From contig JAZKAT010000022.1 in NCBI GenBank assembly GCA_040389045.1, positions 1-64,000 of the forward strand: DNA of 64,000 nucleotides. Reading direction: 5' to 3'. A program made the position numbers and the translations under genes. This document shows, piece by piece, positions 49,684 to 59,000 of the stretch. The stretch comes from UBA5158 sp040389045. GTDB taxonomy: Bacteria > Pseudomonadota > Gammaproteobacteria > DSM-16500. The notes under the pieces are model-generated. The model searched no databases, was not told the origin of the DNA, and saw only the letters and a program-made list of their open reading frames with translations. Positions within the stretch are counted from its first letter, which is position 1. Every line of letters begins with the position of its first letter.

Positions 49684-52600
49684 GGCGTCTCTCCCGCAGG
49701 CTCCTCAGGAAAAAACCAACGCTTATGCAGGCTGACTACATGGCGGGAGATACGATCGAACGCCAAATAAATGACGGGCGTAGTATATAAGGTGAGTAAC
49801 TGGCTGACGATTAATCCAGCGATAATGACGATACCTAATGGTTGCCGCAATTCCGAACCCATACCGGTGCCAAATGCCAAAGGCACAGCGCCTAACATGG
49901 AAGCCATAGTCGTCATTATAATCGGGCGAAAACGCAATAAACAGGCTTCATAAATCGCTTCGCGCGGCGCCTGGTCATATTTACGTTCTTGCTCAAGCGC
50001 AAAGTCTATCATCATGATCGCGTTTTTCATGACGATACCAATCAGTAAAATAATCCCGATTAAAGCCACTACGCTTAGCGATTTACCAAACAACATTAAT
50101 GCCAGCAAGGCACCCATGCATGCCGAAGGCAAGGTGGATAAAATAGTGATGGGATGAATATAACTTTCATATAATACGCCCAACACAATATACACCACGA
50201 CTATCGCCGCCAGCATTAACCATCCTTCATTGCTAAGTGAGTTTTCAAAACTGAGCGCCGTACCCTGGAAACCAGCTTGCACACTGGCCGGCATATTTAA
50301 ATTTTTACTGACTTGATTAATTTTATTGATGGCCGCGCCTAAAGAGGCGCCAGGCGCAAGATTAAATGAAACAGTGGCAACTGGAAACTGGCCCTGGCGA
50401 TTTACCACCAATGGCACGGTATTAAGTTCCACATGGGTAAACGTACTTAATGGAATGGTCGCGCCATTCGCGGCATTCAAATAGATATTATCCAGACCCA
50501 TGGGCCCTTTCTGCATGTTTGGCAATGCTTCCAATATCACCCGATACTGATTGCGCTGGGTGAACATAATGGAAATTTGGCGCTGGCCAAAAGCATCATA
50601 TAAAGTGTTATCAATGTTTTCTGCGGTGATACCCAGCCGTGAAGCGGTGTCACGATCAATTACAATTGAAGTTTGTAAACCCACGTTTTGCTGGTCCGAC
50701 GTCACATCGCGTAATTCGGGCAATGCCTTTAGTTTCTGCAAAAATATTGCCGTCCATTTGGCAACTTCAGTGGCGTCGGCTGAACCCAAAGTAAATTGAT
50801 ATTGCGTGCGGCTAACACGATCATCAATTGTTAAATCCTGCACCGGCTGCATGTAGAGAGTGGCGCCTACCACTTTATTCAACTCAGGTTGCAGGCGGAG
50901 AATAATATCCGTAGCGGACAAGTCACGTTTCGTCAGCGGTTTAAGGTTAATTAACATGCGTCCGCTGTTGAGTGTCACATTGGTGCCATCAATACCAATA
51001 AATGAAGATAAACTCGCTACGGCGGGGTCTTTCAGCACGATATCCGCCAACGCTTGTTGACGTTTCGCCATTGCGTCAAACGAAATGCTTTGCGACATTT
51101 CAGAAATACCTTGAATCACGCCGGTGTCTTGTACCGGGAAAAAACCTTTGGGAATAAAATAAAATAATAAAAAAGTAATTAATAAATTTATTATGGCAAT
51201 GATTAATATTAAACGTTGATGGTCTAACACCCAGCGCAAGGTATCACCGTATTTGGTAATAATACGCTTTTGCAATTCGTCTGCGCGGTGATGAAATGGA
51301 CCGAATTTACTGGGATCATGTTGGCGCAACATGCGTGAACACAACATAGGTGTCAGGGTCAAGGATACAAAAGCTGAGATTAAAATCGTTACTGAAACCG
51401 TTACCGCGAATTCACGAAACAGGCGACCAATAACATCACTCATAAACAGTAAAGGAATTAATACCGCAATCAGTGATACGGTCAAAGAAATAATCGTAAA
51501 GCCAATTTGCGCCGCGCCTTTCAACGCCGCTTCGAATGGGGGGTCGCCTTGTTCAATAAAGCGGGAAATATTTTCTATCATGACAATAGCATCATCGACC
51601 ACAAAACCCGTCGCAATGGTTAAACCCATTAAGGTTAAATTATTTAAGCTGAAACCAAATAAGTACATAGCTCCAAACGTTCCTACCAGTGACAGCGGCA
51701 CTGAAATACTAGGAATAATGGTCGCGGGAATATTCAGTAAAAATAAAAAAATCACCATTACCACTAACGCCACCGACAACAGTAATTCAAATTGCACATC
51801 TTTTATGGAAGCACGGATAGTCAGGGTACGATCGGTTAACACATGAATATTAATGCCGCCAGGAATGATGTCCTTCACTTTTTTCAGCAATGATTTGATA
51901 CTATCCGCCACCGCAATAACGTTAGCGCCGGGTTGACGCTGAATGTTAACAATGACCGCGGGTTCATCATTCATCCACGCCGCCAGTTTCGTATTTTCAG
52001 CGCCATCAATCACATTGGCGATATCTGACAATCGAACTGGCGCGCTATTTACATAAGCAACGATTAACGGTTTGTAGGCCGCGCTCGTTAATAATTGGTC
52101 ATTAGAATTAATCGTGTATGCCAAATTCGGCCCATCAAAACTGCCCTTGGCGGCGTTTACATTAGAGTTCACTATTGAAGTGCGTATCTGTTCCAGTGAC
52201 AAACCATAATTAGATAAAGCATTGGCATTGGTTTGCACGCGCACCGCGGGACGTTGACCACCGCTGATACTCACCAAACCTACGCCTGACAATTCCGAAA
52301 GTCGCGCTGACAAACGCGTATCGGCGTAATCCTCTACCTGGGTCAATGGTAAATTATGTGAAGTCAAAGCCAGCGTAATGATAGGCGTATCGGCTGGATT
52401 TACTTTGCTGTAAATCGGTGGATTAGGCAGGCCCGCCGGTAAATAACCGGTAGCAGCGTTAATCGCCGCCTGGACTTCTTGCTCACCAACATCCAGGGAA
52501 AGATTCAAACTAAATTGCAAAGTCACTACCGATGCGCCATTGGAACTGGTGGAGGTCATTTGGTTTAAGCCGGGCATTTGGCCAAACTGGCGTTCCAAAG

Positions 52601-52796
52601 GGGCGGTCACTGAGGTTGCCATCACCTCGGGACTGGCGCCGGGATAAAAAGTGGAAACTTGAATAATGGGATAATCGACTTCGGGTAGAGAAGATACGGG
52701 TAACAATTGATAGGCCACAATTCCCGAGAGCAAAATCGCCAGCATAATAAGTGAAGTGGCAATGGGCCGTAAGATAAAAATCCGCGACGGACTCAT
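49680..52796 (-). CDS. mdtB: RND efflux permease, MdtB/MuxB-like
   Basis: The 1,038-residue pump opens with SPSRIFILRPIATSLIMLAILLSGIVAYQLLPVSSLPEVDYPIIQV, the MdtB/MuxB signature. It has the proton-relay Asp pair in GFVVDDAIVMIENISRF and Lys in GIVMKNAIMMIDFAL. It is homologous to the next gene but clearly diverged, as expected for the two specialised subunits of a heteromeric pump. Overlaps of 4 bp with the adaptor upstream and the second pump downstream indicate tight translational coupling. Confidence 0.9.
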   Translation of the reverse strand: MSPSRIFILRPIATSLIMLAILLSGIVAYQLLPVSSLPEVDYPIIQVSTFYPGASPEVMATSVTAPLERQFGQMPGLNQMTSTSSNGASVVTLQFSLNLSLDVGEQEVQAAINAATGYLPAGLPNPPIYSKVNPADTPIITLALTSHNLPLTQVEDYADTRLSARLSELSGVGLVSISGGQRPAVRVQTNANALSNYGLSLEQIRTSIVNSNVNAAKGSFDGPNLAYTINSNDQLLTSAAYKPLIVAYVNSAPVRLSDIANVIDGAENTKLAAWMNDEPAVIVNIQRQPGANVIAVADSIKSLLKKVKDIIPGGINIHVLTDRTLTIRASIKDVQFELLLSVALVVMVIFLFLLNIPATIIPSISVPLSLVGTFGAMYLFGFSLNNLTLMGLTIATGFVVDDAIVMIENISRFIEQGDPPFEAALKGAAQIGFTIISLTVSLIAVLIPLLFMSDVIGRLFREFAVTVSVTILISAFVSLTLTPMLCSRMLRQHDPSKFGPFHHRADELQKRIITKYGDTLRWVLDHQRLILIIAIINLLITFLLFYFIPKGFFPVQDTGVIQGISEMSQSISFDAMAKRQQALADIVLKDPAVASLSSFIGIDGTNVTLNSGRMLINLKPLTKRDLSATDIILRLQPELNKVVGATLYMQPVQDLTIDDRVSRTQYQFTLGSADATEVAKWTAIFLQKLKALPELRDVTSDQQNVGLQTSIVIDRDTASRLGITAENIDNTLYDAFGQRQISIMFTQRNQYRVILEALPNMQKGPMGLDNIYLNAANGATIPLSTFTHVELNTVPLVVNRQGQFPVATVSFNLAPGASLGAAINKINQVSKNLNMPASVQAGFQGTALSFENSLSNEGWLMLAAIVVVYIVLGVLYESYIHPITILSTLPSACMGALLALMLFGKSLSVVALIGIILLIGIVMKNAIMMIDFALEQERKYDQAPREAIYEACLLRFRPIIMTTMASMLGAVPLAFGTGMGSELRQPLGIVIIAGLIVSQLLTLYTTPVIYLAFDRISRHVVSLHKRWFFPEEPAGETP

Positions 52797-54073
52797 GCTA
52801 AATAACGCCGAGTGGAATGGTTACTAACTGTCGTTGGTGCGGATGCTGGCAGGGTTGGCTTGGCGGTTGATTTATCTTCGCTAATAGTAACTTTCGCGCC
52901 ATCCGTCAATTTGTCCGCGCCTTCCACGACTAATTTTTCGCCGGGCGCGATACCCGAAGTAATGGTTGACTCATCATCATTGGTTATCCCCACGACGACT
53001 GATTTTGCGGTGACAGTGAGACTTTCATCTTTGTCTTCTTCTTTTGGATTTTTGTCATTGACGACGTAAATAAATGTTCCTTGCACCCCATTTTGAATCG
53101 CCATAGTGGGGACAATAGTTGCGTTATGTAACGTTTTAACGAGTAATTTTACATTAACAAATTGACTAGGGAACAGGCGGTTATTTTCATTTTGAAATTG
53201 CGCACGCAGTTTGACCGTGCCGGTAGATGGATTAATTTGATTATCCATTGTTAATAATGTGCCAGTCGCTAGTAATTTGGTCTGGGCACGGTCATATGCT
53301 TGTACGACTAAGGTTTGGTTTGCCTCAACCTGCTCTTGCACCGCGGGGATTTCATCTTCTGGCAGGGTAAAAATCACTGTTATCGGATTAACGGTATCAA
53401 CTACCGCTATGCCGGTGCTACCTGAGGTTTGCACATAATTGCCTGGGTCAACCAGTCGTAACCCAACACGCCCATCGATAGGCGAAACAATACGGCAGTA
53501 ATATAAATTAAGTTCTATGCCTTGAATTAAACCCTGATCAATTTTTAAAGTGCCTTCATCTTGTTTTACCAGATACATTTGATCTTCATAAGTTTGTCTG
53601 GCGATAGAATCTTGTGACCATAGGGTTTTATAACGTGTCAAATCCAGCTGAGCTTCCGCTAATAATGCCTGGTCCCGCTGTAATTGTCCCTGATATTGGA
53701 CCAGTTGGGCTTCATAGGGACGCGGATCAATTTGCGCGAGCAAATCACCACGTTTCACCATTTGGCCTTCGATGAAGGGTACTGATAATAGTTGGCCATT
53801 GATTTGGGTCAGCACGGTGACACTATAAACCGGCGTCACCGCGCCTAGTCCGACGAAATAAACCGGCACATCACTGGTTTTGGCGGTTGAGACGACGACT
53901 GGCAGCGCAGTGGTTGGATGTTTTTTATGGGTGGCGACGCAATGGCGGATCAGCAATAACACGATTAAAGCGATAATAGCAATTTTCCAAAAGCTGGAAC
54001 GCCGATAAAAAGGCCGCTGTCTGGATGGCTCAACACGTTTATAGTGTGCCTGTGAAGTTCTTGGCGCGCTCAT
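52793..54073 (-). CDS. mdtA: RND efflux adaptor, MdtA/MuxA-like
   Basis: The 426-residue protein has an N-terminal anchor (about 28-46) and the adaptor domains: GLGAVTPVYSVTVLTQINGQLLSVPFIEGQMVKRGDLLAQIDPRPYEAQL (lipoyl half and hairpin start), a short hairpin, then CRIVSPIDGRVGLRLVDPGNYVQ (second lipoyl half) and the barrel with INPSTGTVKLRAQF. The IDPRPYEAQL and SPIDGRVGLR wording is that of MdtA/MuxA. It is the first gene of an adaptor-pump-pump-channel operon. The ribosome-binding site is weak (GAAAG). Confidence 0.9.
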   Translation of the reverse strand: MSAPRTSQAHYKRVEPSRQRPFYRRSSFWKIAIIALIVLLLIRHCVATHKKHPTTALPVVVSTAKTSDVPVYFVGLGAVTPVYSVTVLTQINGQLLSVPFIEGQMVKRGDLLAQIDPRPYEAQLVQYQGQLQRDQALLAEAQLDLTRYKTLWSQDSIARQTYEDQMYLVKQDEGTLKIDQGLIQGIELNLYYCRIVSPIDGRVGLRLVDPGNYVQTSGSTGIAVVDTVNPITVIFTLPEDEIPAVQEQVEANQTLVVQAYDRAQTKLLATGTLLTMDNQINPSTGTVKLRAQFQNENNRLFPSQFVNVKLLVKTLHNATIVPTMAIQNGVQGTFIYVVNDKNPKEEDKDESLTVTAKSVVVGITNDDESTITSGIAPGEKLVVEGADKLTDGAKVTISEDKSTAKPTLPASAPTTVSNHSTRRYLA

Positions 54074-54085
54074 GAGCTTTCGCTA

Positions 54086-54105
54086 TATCCTTATATTGAA
54101 GGATA
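54086..54105 (-). promoter_or_regulatory. Operator-like inverted repeat before the efflux operon
   Basis: TATCCTT and AAGGATA are 7-bp arms separated by 6 nt, with the near-palindromic centre ATATTG, 13 bp upstream of the adaptor start codon. This could be a repressor site for the mdt-like operon. No regulator gene is adjacent. Confidence 0.35.
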
Positions 54106-54137
54106 ATCATACCCGAAAGTTTGGTTGGGTTCTATTA

Positions 54138-54188
54138 CCCCTCACCCGTCGCCTAACGGCGCCGACCTCTCCCACAAGGGGAGAGGTG
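54138..54188. repeat. CCCCTCACCCG…GGGGAGAGGTGA palindromic element, copy
   Basis: A two-hairpin unit: CGCC/GGCG within GTCGCCTAACGGCGCCGAC, then ACCTCTCCC/GGGGAGAGGT around ACAAG. It is the inverted relative of 42254-42306, with partial relatives at 20898 and 36921. Confidence 0.75.
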
Positions 54189-54220
54189 AAGATAAAAAAC
54201 TGGCTGGGGAAGGAAAAAAA

Positions 54221-54308
54221 ACTGTTGGGCTTCGCGCTGCTCAGCCCAACCTACTTTTTGCACGCGGAGATTTTGTAGGTTGGGCTGAGCGTAGCGAAGC
54301 CCAACAGT
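54221..54308. repeat. Inverted pair of GTAGGTTGGGCTGAG repeats, copies 2 and 3
   Basis: The arms at 54221-54254 and 54275-54308 are complementary at 31 of 34 positions and match the single copy at 36991-37022. Located 10 bp after the deaminase-like gene stop (minus strand), the pair can form a large hairpin and may act as a terminator or a transposable REP pair (BIME-like). Confidence 0.8.
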
Positions 54309-54318
54309 TTTGTAATAA

Positions 54319-55332
54319 TTAAGGGCAATTTTGTTTGTAAAATTTATCAAGTTCCGCGATATATAATTCTTTTTTGTCATTATCCAGAAAACTTGCCATA
54401 AAAGAGTTTTTGGCCATTTCGTATATTTGAGCTTTGGTGAACTTTAAGCTGGCGGAGGCTTGCAGAAAATTTTCATTGAGGTAAGCATCAAAATACGCTG
54501 GGTCATCCGAATTGATGGTGACGCAAAGTCCTTGCTCCAACATTTTTTTCAGCGGATGGTCACGCATGGATTTAACCACGCATAATTTTACGTTAGAAAC
54601 TGGACATATGGTCAACGGGGTCATGCTCAAGGCTAAACGGTTCACCAGATCAGGGTCTTCAAGACAACGCACGGCATAACCAATACGCGATACTTTTAAT
54701 ACATCCAGCGCTTGCCAGATATATTCCGGTGGGCCTTCTTCACCCGCCGACGCAACTGTAAAATAGCCATATTCTCTGGCGCGATCAAACACCGCCTGGA
54801 ATTTTTCCGGTGGGTTATTCATTTCCGCTGAATCAAGCCCCACCGCAGTAATCCAATCCTTGAATTCAAAGCTCTGCAATAATAATTGTTCCGCCGCTTC
54901 CACGGATAAATCCCGCAAAAAACTCATTATTAAATGCGAAGAAATCTTCAGATTGCGACCAGCATCCAGCATCGCACGGTGTATGCCAGTAATCACTGTC
55001 AGAAAGGAAATACCACGCGCCAGATGTGCCTGAGGATCAAAAGTAATTTCCACATGACGCACTTGTTGACTCGCTGCTTTGGTTAGATAAGCCAGCGTCA
55101 AATCATAAAAATCCTGTTCCTTCACTAATACTCGCAGGTTTTCATAGTAAATTGTGAGAAAGGATTGCAAGCTGGTAAAGTGGTAGGATTTTTTTACTTC
55201 TTCGACGGCTACATAAGGCAACGTCACGTTATTGCGCAACGCCAATTCCAGTAGCAAGGCCGGTTCCAGCGTACCTTCCAAATGGACGAGTAATTCTGCT
55301 TTAGGAATATTGGCGATAAATTCAGTGATCAT
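54319..55332 (-). CDS. Adenosine/adenine deaminase homologue lacking metal ligands (probable pseudoenzyme)
   Basis: The 337-residue protein aligns end to end with the adenosine/adenine deaminase family: PKAELLVHLEGTLEP, FDPQAHLARG, AVGLDSAEMNNPPEKF, SAGEEGPPEYIWQALDVLKVSRI, CPVSNVKLCV and TINSDDPAYF. Key zinc and catalytic residues are replaced. The HxH motif is Leu15-Val-His17, the metal His of (A/T)HAGEEG is Ser195, and the Asp-His of IDHGVR is Gly218-Tyr219. Glu198 and the SDDP aspartates (276-277) remain. The frame is intact, so a non-catalytic binding role or a changed reaction is likelier than a pseudogene. ATG 55332 has AAGGA 8 nt upstream; an earlier in-frame ATG overlaps that site. 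Confidence 0.85.
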   Translation of the reverse strand: MITEFIANIPKAELLVHLEGTLEPALLLELALRNNVTLPYVAVEEVKKSYHFTSLQSFLTIYYENLRVLVKEQDFYDLTLAYLTKAASQQVRHVEITFDPQAHLARGISFLTVITGIHRAMLDAGRNLKISSHLIMSFLRDLSVEAAEQLLLQSFEFKDWITAVGLDSAEMNNPPEKFQAVFDRAREYGYFTVASAGEEGPPEYIWQALDVLKVSRIGYAVRCLEDPDLVNRLALSMTPLTICPVSNVKLCVVKSMRDHPLKKMLEQGLCVTINSDDPAYFDAYLNENFLQASASLKFTKAQIYEMAKNSFMASFLDNDKKELYIAELDKFYKQNCP

Positions 55333-55356
55333 GTACAGCATCCTTGACTATTTACG

Positions 55357-56043
55357 TTAGCGCGTTTCTTCTCCATAAATCAAGCTTTTTGCTGAAGCAG
55401 GAAGTTTTGAGTCAGGATTTACCGTAGCCGCAATATCATAAGCGCGCCGCACTGCGGGCCTTTGTCCAACCGTGGTTAACCAGCGTTTAATGTGGGGGAA
55501 ATTTTTAATATCTTGACGTTGGTTTTCAAAACCTAACACCCAGGGAAAACTCGCCATATCAGCAATCGAATATTCTCCAGCAATAAATTCATGCTGCGCA
55601 AGCTGTTTGTTAAGCACATTATATAAGCGCGTGGTTTCATTAACATAGCGTTCAATTGCGTAAGGAATTTTTTCCGGTGCATACTGCAAAAAGTGATGGT
55701 TCTGCCCCAGCATAGGACCAAGGCCCCCTACTTGCCAAAATAACCATTCCATAGTAGTAGTGCGGTCGTGAATTTCCTTGCCAATAAATTTTTGAATCTT
55801 TTCGGCTAAATACCACAAAATCGCTCCTGATTCAAAAACCGGGACTGGCGTTTTGCCTGCTGCGGGTGTTTGATCAACAATAGCGGGAATTTTATTGTTA
55901 GGTGAAATAGCTAAAAAATCCGGTTCAAATTGCATTCCTTTGCCGATATTTATTGGCAAAATTTTATAAGGTAATCCGGACTCTTCCAGAAATATTGTTA
56001 TCTTATGTCCGTTAGGTGTTGTCCAATAATACAAATCGATCAT
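55357..56043 (-). CDS. Glutathione S-transferase (YfcG/YghU-like)
   Basis: The 228-residue protein has a thioredoxin-fold N-terminal domain (1-85; IDLYYWTTPNGHKITIFLEESGLPYKI, then NNKIPAIVD and VFESGAILWYLAEK with the ES glutathione-binding pair). A helical C-terminal domain (95-205; EWLFWQVGGLGPMLGQNHHF, then GEYSIADMASFPWV) follows. The WTTPNGHK active-site region and GGLGPMLGQ are hallmarks of the YfcG/YghU (nu-class) group, which act as disulfide-bond reductases or peroxidases using glutathione. AAGGA precedes ATG. It lies 24 bp upstream of the deaminase-like gene on the same strand, probably as a unit with it. Confidence 0.88.
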   Translation of the reverse strand: MIDLYYWTTPNGHKITIFLEESGLPYKILPINIGKGMQFEPDFLAISPNNKIPAIVDQTPAAGKTPVPVFESGAILWYLAEKIQKFIGKEIHDRTTTMEWLFWQVGGLGPMLGQNHHFLQYAPEKIPYAIERYVNETTRLYNVLNKQLAQHEFIAGEYSIADMASFPWVLGFENQRQDIKNFPHIKRWLTTVGQRPAVRRAYDIAATVNPDSKLPASAKSLIYGEETR

Positions 56044-56060
56044 GTTTTACATCCTTGTTT

Positions 56061-59000
56061 TTAGGCATGTGATTGCGGTAATAGAAATGGGCTCATTCGT
56101 ACATCCTCTGCTGGAGGAACATGGCCATTATTATGGTTAAAATCAGTGAACCGGGTGGGTTGATGCCTGGGAGAAGTTAATGGGCTCTTTAGCACCAGTT
56201 CATGCTCAGTACCTTCCTCAGTACCTTTGCGTTTGAGAGGATATGAGTCGGGAGACTTTGTACTCGGTACTGGTCCATTCTCAGTACCTAGCTTAAGATG
56301 AAAACCGTTGGCCTTTTGTTGCGGTAATAACTCGAGAATGGAGACGGTATTTAATGGTTTGACTTCTGAAGAACTACGCTCCCCCAAAAGACTGCGGGAC
56401 ACCAGTGGGGTTACTGATGGTAATAGTATCGCGCTATGCATCGAAGTAGAAGGGCTGAATAGCGAATTAAGCGATGCTAAGCTCTTATGATCTGGAATAG
56501 CCAAACCTGAAGCGACAACATTCCTTTCTTCCTGTTTCATTTCCAGCCTTTGCTGCTGTTCCGCTTGGTATTCACTTTTAATTTCATCAATCCAACTCTT
56601 TAATATTTTTTCATCATTCCGTTTAAATGCTAATAAAATCCCATCTAATTCTGTTAAATCCGGCGTCTCCTCTTGCCTGTCAATCATAAATCGCCAGAGC
56701 TGGTTTGGTTCGTCGTTCGACAAACCGTATAGGGTGCTGGCTTGACTCAGAGCTTCTCCAACCTTTTTTCTTTGTTCGGCATCATCTATCCAATCTATCA
56801 AACCAAATGCGGTTTCCATTAAACGCTCTTTAGCGGAGCTTGAAGTAAACTTGGCAATTGCTACTTCTATTGTTGCCAGGGCTTTTGCGCGCTTACAGAG
56901 ATTGAAAATAGTTCTTTTAATTTCTACGGATAATATTCCAATTAAACTATTGAGCTTTTTTTCTCTTTTTAACTTTTCATTTTCAGTTACTTCAGGTGCT
57001 CCCACTTTTGGGATTGGGTTTCCATAATAAAATTTAACCCAAATGGCGATTAGACGAGTGCTCCCCTCGATTTGGTTTTGTTGCCAAGAATTAATTTGCG
57101 CTAGTGTTTCCTGACCGGTGAGAGTTGCAGCCATACCATCGACAATATGAGTTAATTTTTCAGCAAACCTAGTTTTTTTACTATTAAGGTCTGAGTTGAT
57201 GTTATCTTCAGCCCAGCTCAGCACTTCGTCAAGGTTCTTCTTACGGATTTGGCTAAAAACAGCCTGACTGAAAAGCTCTGGGCGATCCTGGGGAGGATTT
57301 ATACTTTTAATCGCTGTCCGTATGGCGTCAACCAGGTTTTGTTTTGCTTCGCCATAAACCACAGTATGATGAACTTCATCAATCCCACGCAGCATTAAAG
57401 TACGCACCGGACCTGACTGGTGTTCTTCTGCTAATTGTCTATGGGGAGCTAATTCATTGGTGTAGTGGACATTCATGTAGGCAAGAATGGCATTATTAAA
57501 ATCTTGAACGACTCCTTCCGCTTCCTTAATGCATAGCGCCAAATCGACCTCAGGCTTATGAATTTCCTTGAGCTTCTTGCTACGTGCCGTCAGGCTATTC
57601 ATCAACTGACGAGCAATCTTTACTAAATCCGAATCCAGTTTGGGTTTTAAAAATTCGTGTAAGTATTCCGAAGCATATAATCCGATTTGATAATAGATGG
57701 AACGGAAGTTTGCTTGATAAACATAACTCCGGCGATTTTCAGGGGTTAATCTGCGAATAATATTTTTGTAGCTTTGATAAATGGCAGGCAAGCCATTTTC
57801 GCGATAATCAGCAAAAATATCTCTGATCGAAATTCTACTTAAATAATAACCCATATCAATGGTTTGCAGCTTCTGGGTAAACCAGCCGCGTTGTTGTTTT
57901 AACAAGTCTAAATCATTTCCTACGCGCAAATGGATGTGAGTATCAAAAATATCAATAATTTCACTGGTTGCAGCCAGTCGATGTAGCAATTTATCATATT
58001 TGTTATCAACTATTTTTTGAAATTTCTCTAATTCTTCTGTCAGTTTTTTAGCGGAATTCTGCCAGACCGCATCACCTTGCCAGAATTGTTCCCTGAATTC
58101 TTTTAGCAATTTTAATTGCTGGGCTGTGATCAAACTGATGTTTTTAAATTCTCTATTATCCAGAAACTCGTTATATACCACACCTTCAGGGTCTAACATC
58201 TTAGTGAGCGCATCGATCTGGTCAAGTTCCTTTTTAAGATCGATTGATATTAGGTCTAGTTTAGTTTCAACAAAAGGGGTTTTTTTAAGGGTAAAATAAT
58301 AACAGAATTCATAAATTGCCAGTAATTTGGCACACTTGAGATAAGCAGTGACTTCCTCACGTTCCGCTTTATTTTCTTGAACAATGTAACCTTGCTCAAC
58401 CGCATTCGTCGCTGCCTCATACAAGTTGCGCAGGTAATTTTTCAACTGGGGGGCATTGGGTTTATGTATACAAAAAATAGTTATAAGTTTTTGCAAAACC
58501 AGTAAATGCGCTTCTAGTTTTTTAAAGTATTTCTGGTCCGAATCGAGAGGGATTTCAATACTGAGATGCCCTGACCAATTGATTTTAAATAACTTAACAA
58601 ATAACTCATTGGTAAGTGCAAATTCGCTTGAATCAATAGGCGTTACTCTGACAGCCATGCTTAATAGCCTGCACATTTCAATTGCGCGGGGTAACCAGAG
58701 TCCCACAAAAGGCGGGGCATACGCGAGAAATTCCTGGTAAAGAATTTGAAATTCCTGTTCAAATGCATCAAGTGCATTACTTTCGGGGTATTTCTTTTTT
58801 AACTGCTCAAGCAGTTCTGTTGTATTAATCAAACGAAATTCTACTTCGAGCATGGCAAGGTGTTTATCGTCGGGATAATGAAACTTTAAGCGTCTTATCA
58901 TTTCCTTGACATCTTTCAACTCTTCTTTAACTTCTATTAATGCTCCGGGATATTGTTTAGATATATCTTCCACCAAGCGCGGTATCAATTCGATGTTATT

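Noticed and set aside
31067..54073. Numerous plus-strand frames opposite the RND pump genes
   Set aside because: They mirror codon bias of the long minus-strand genes and lack ribosome-binding sites or family motifs.
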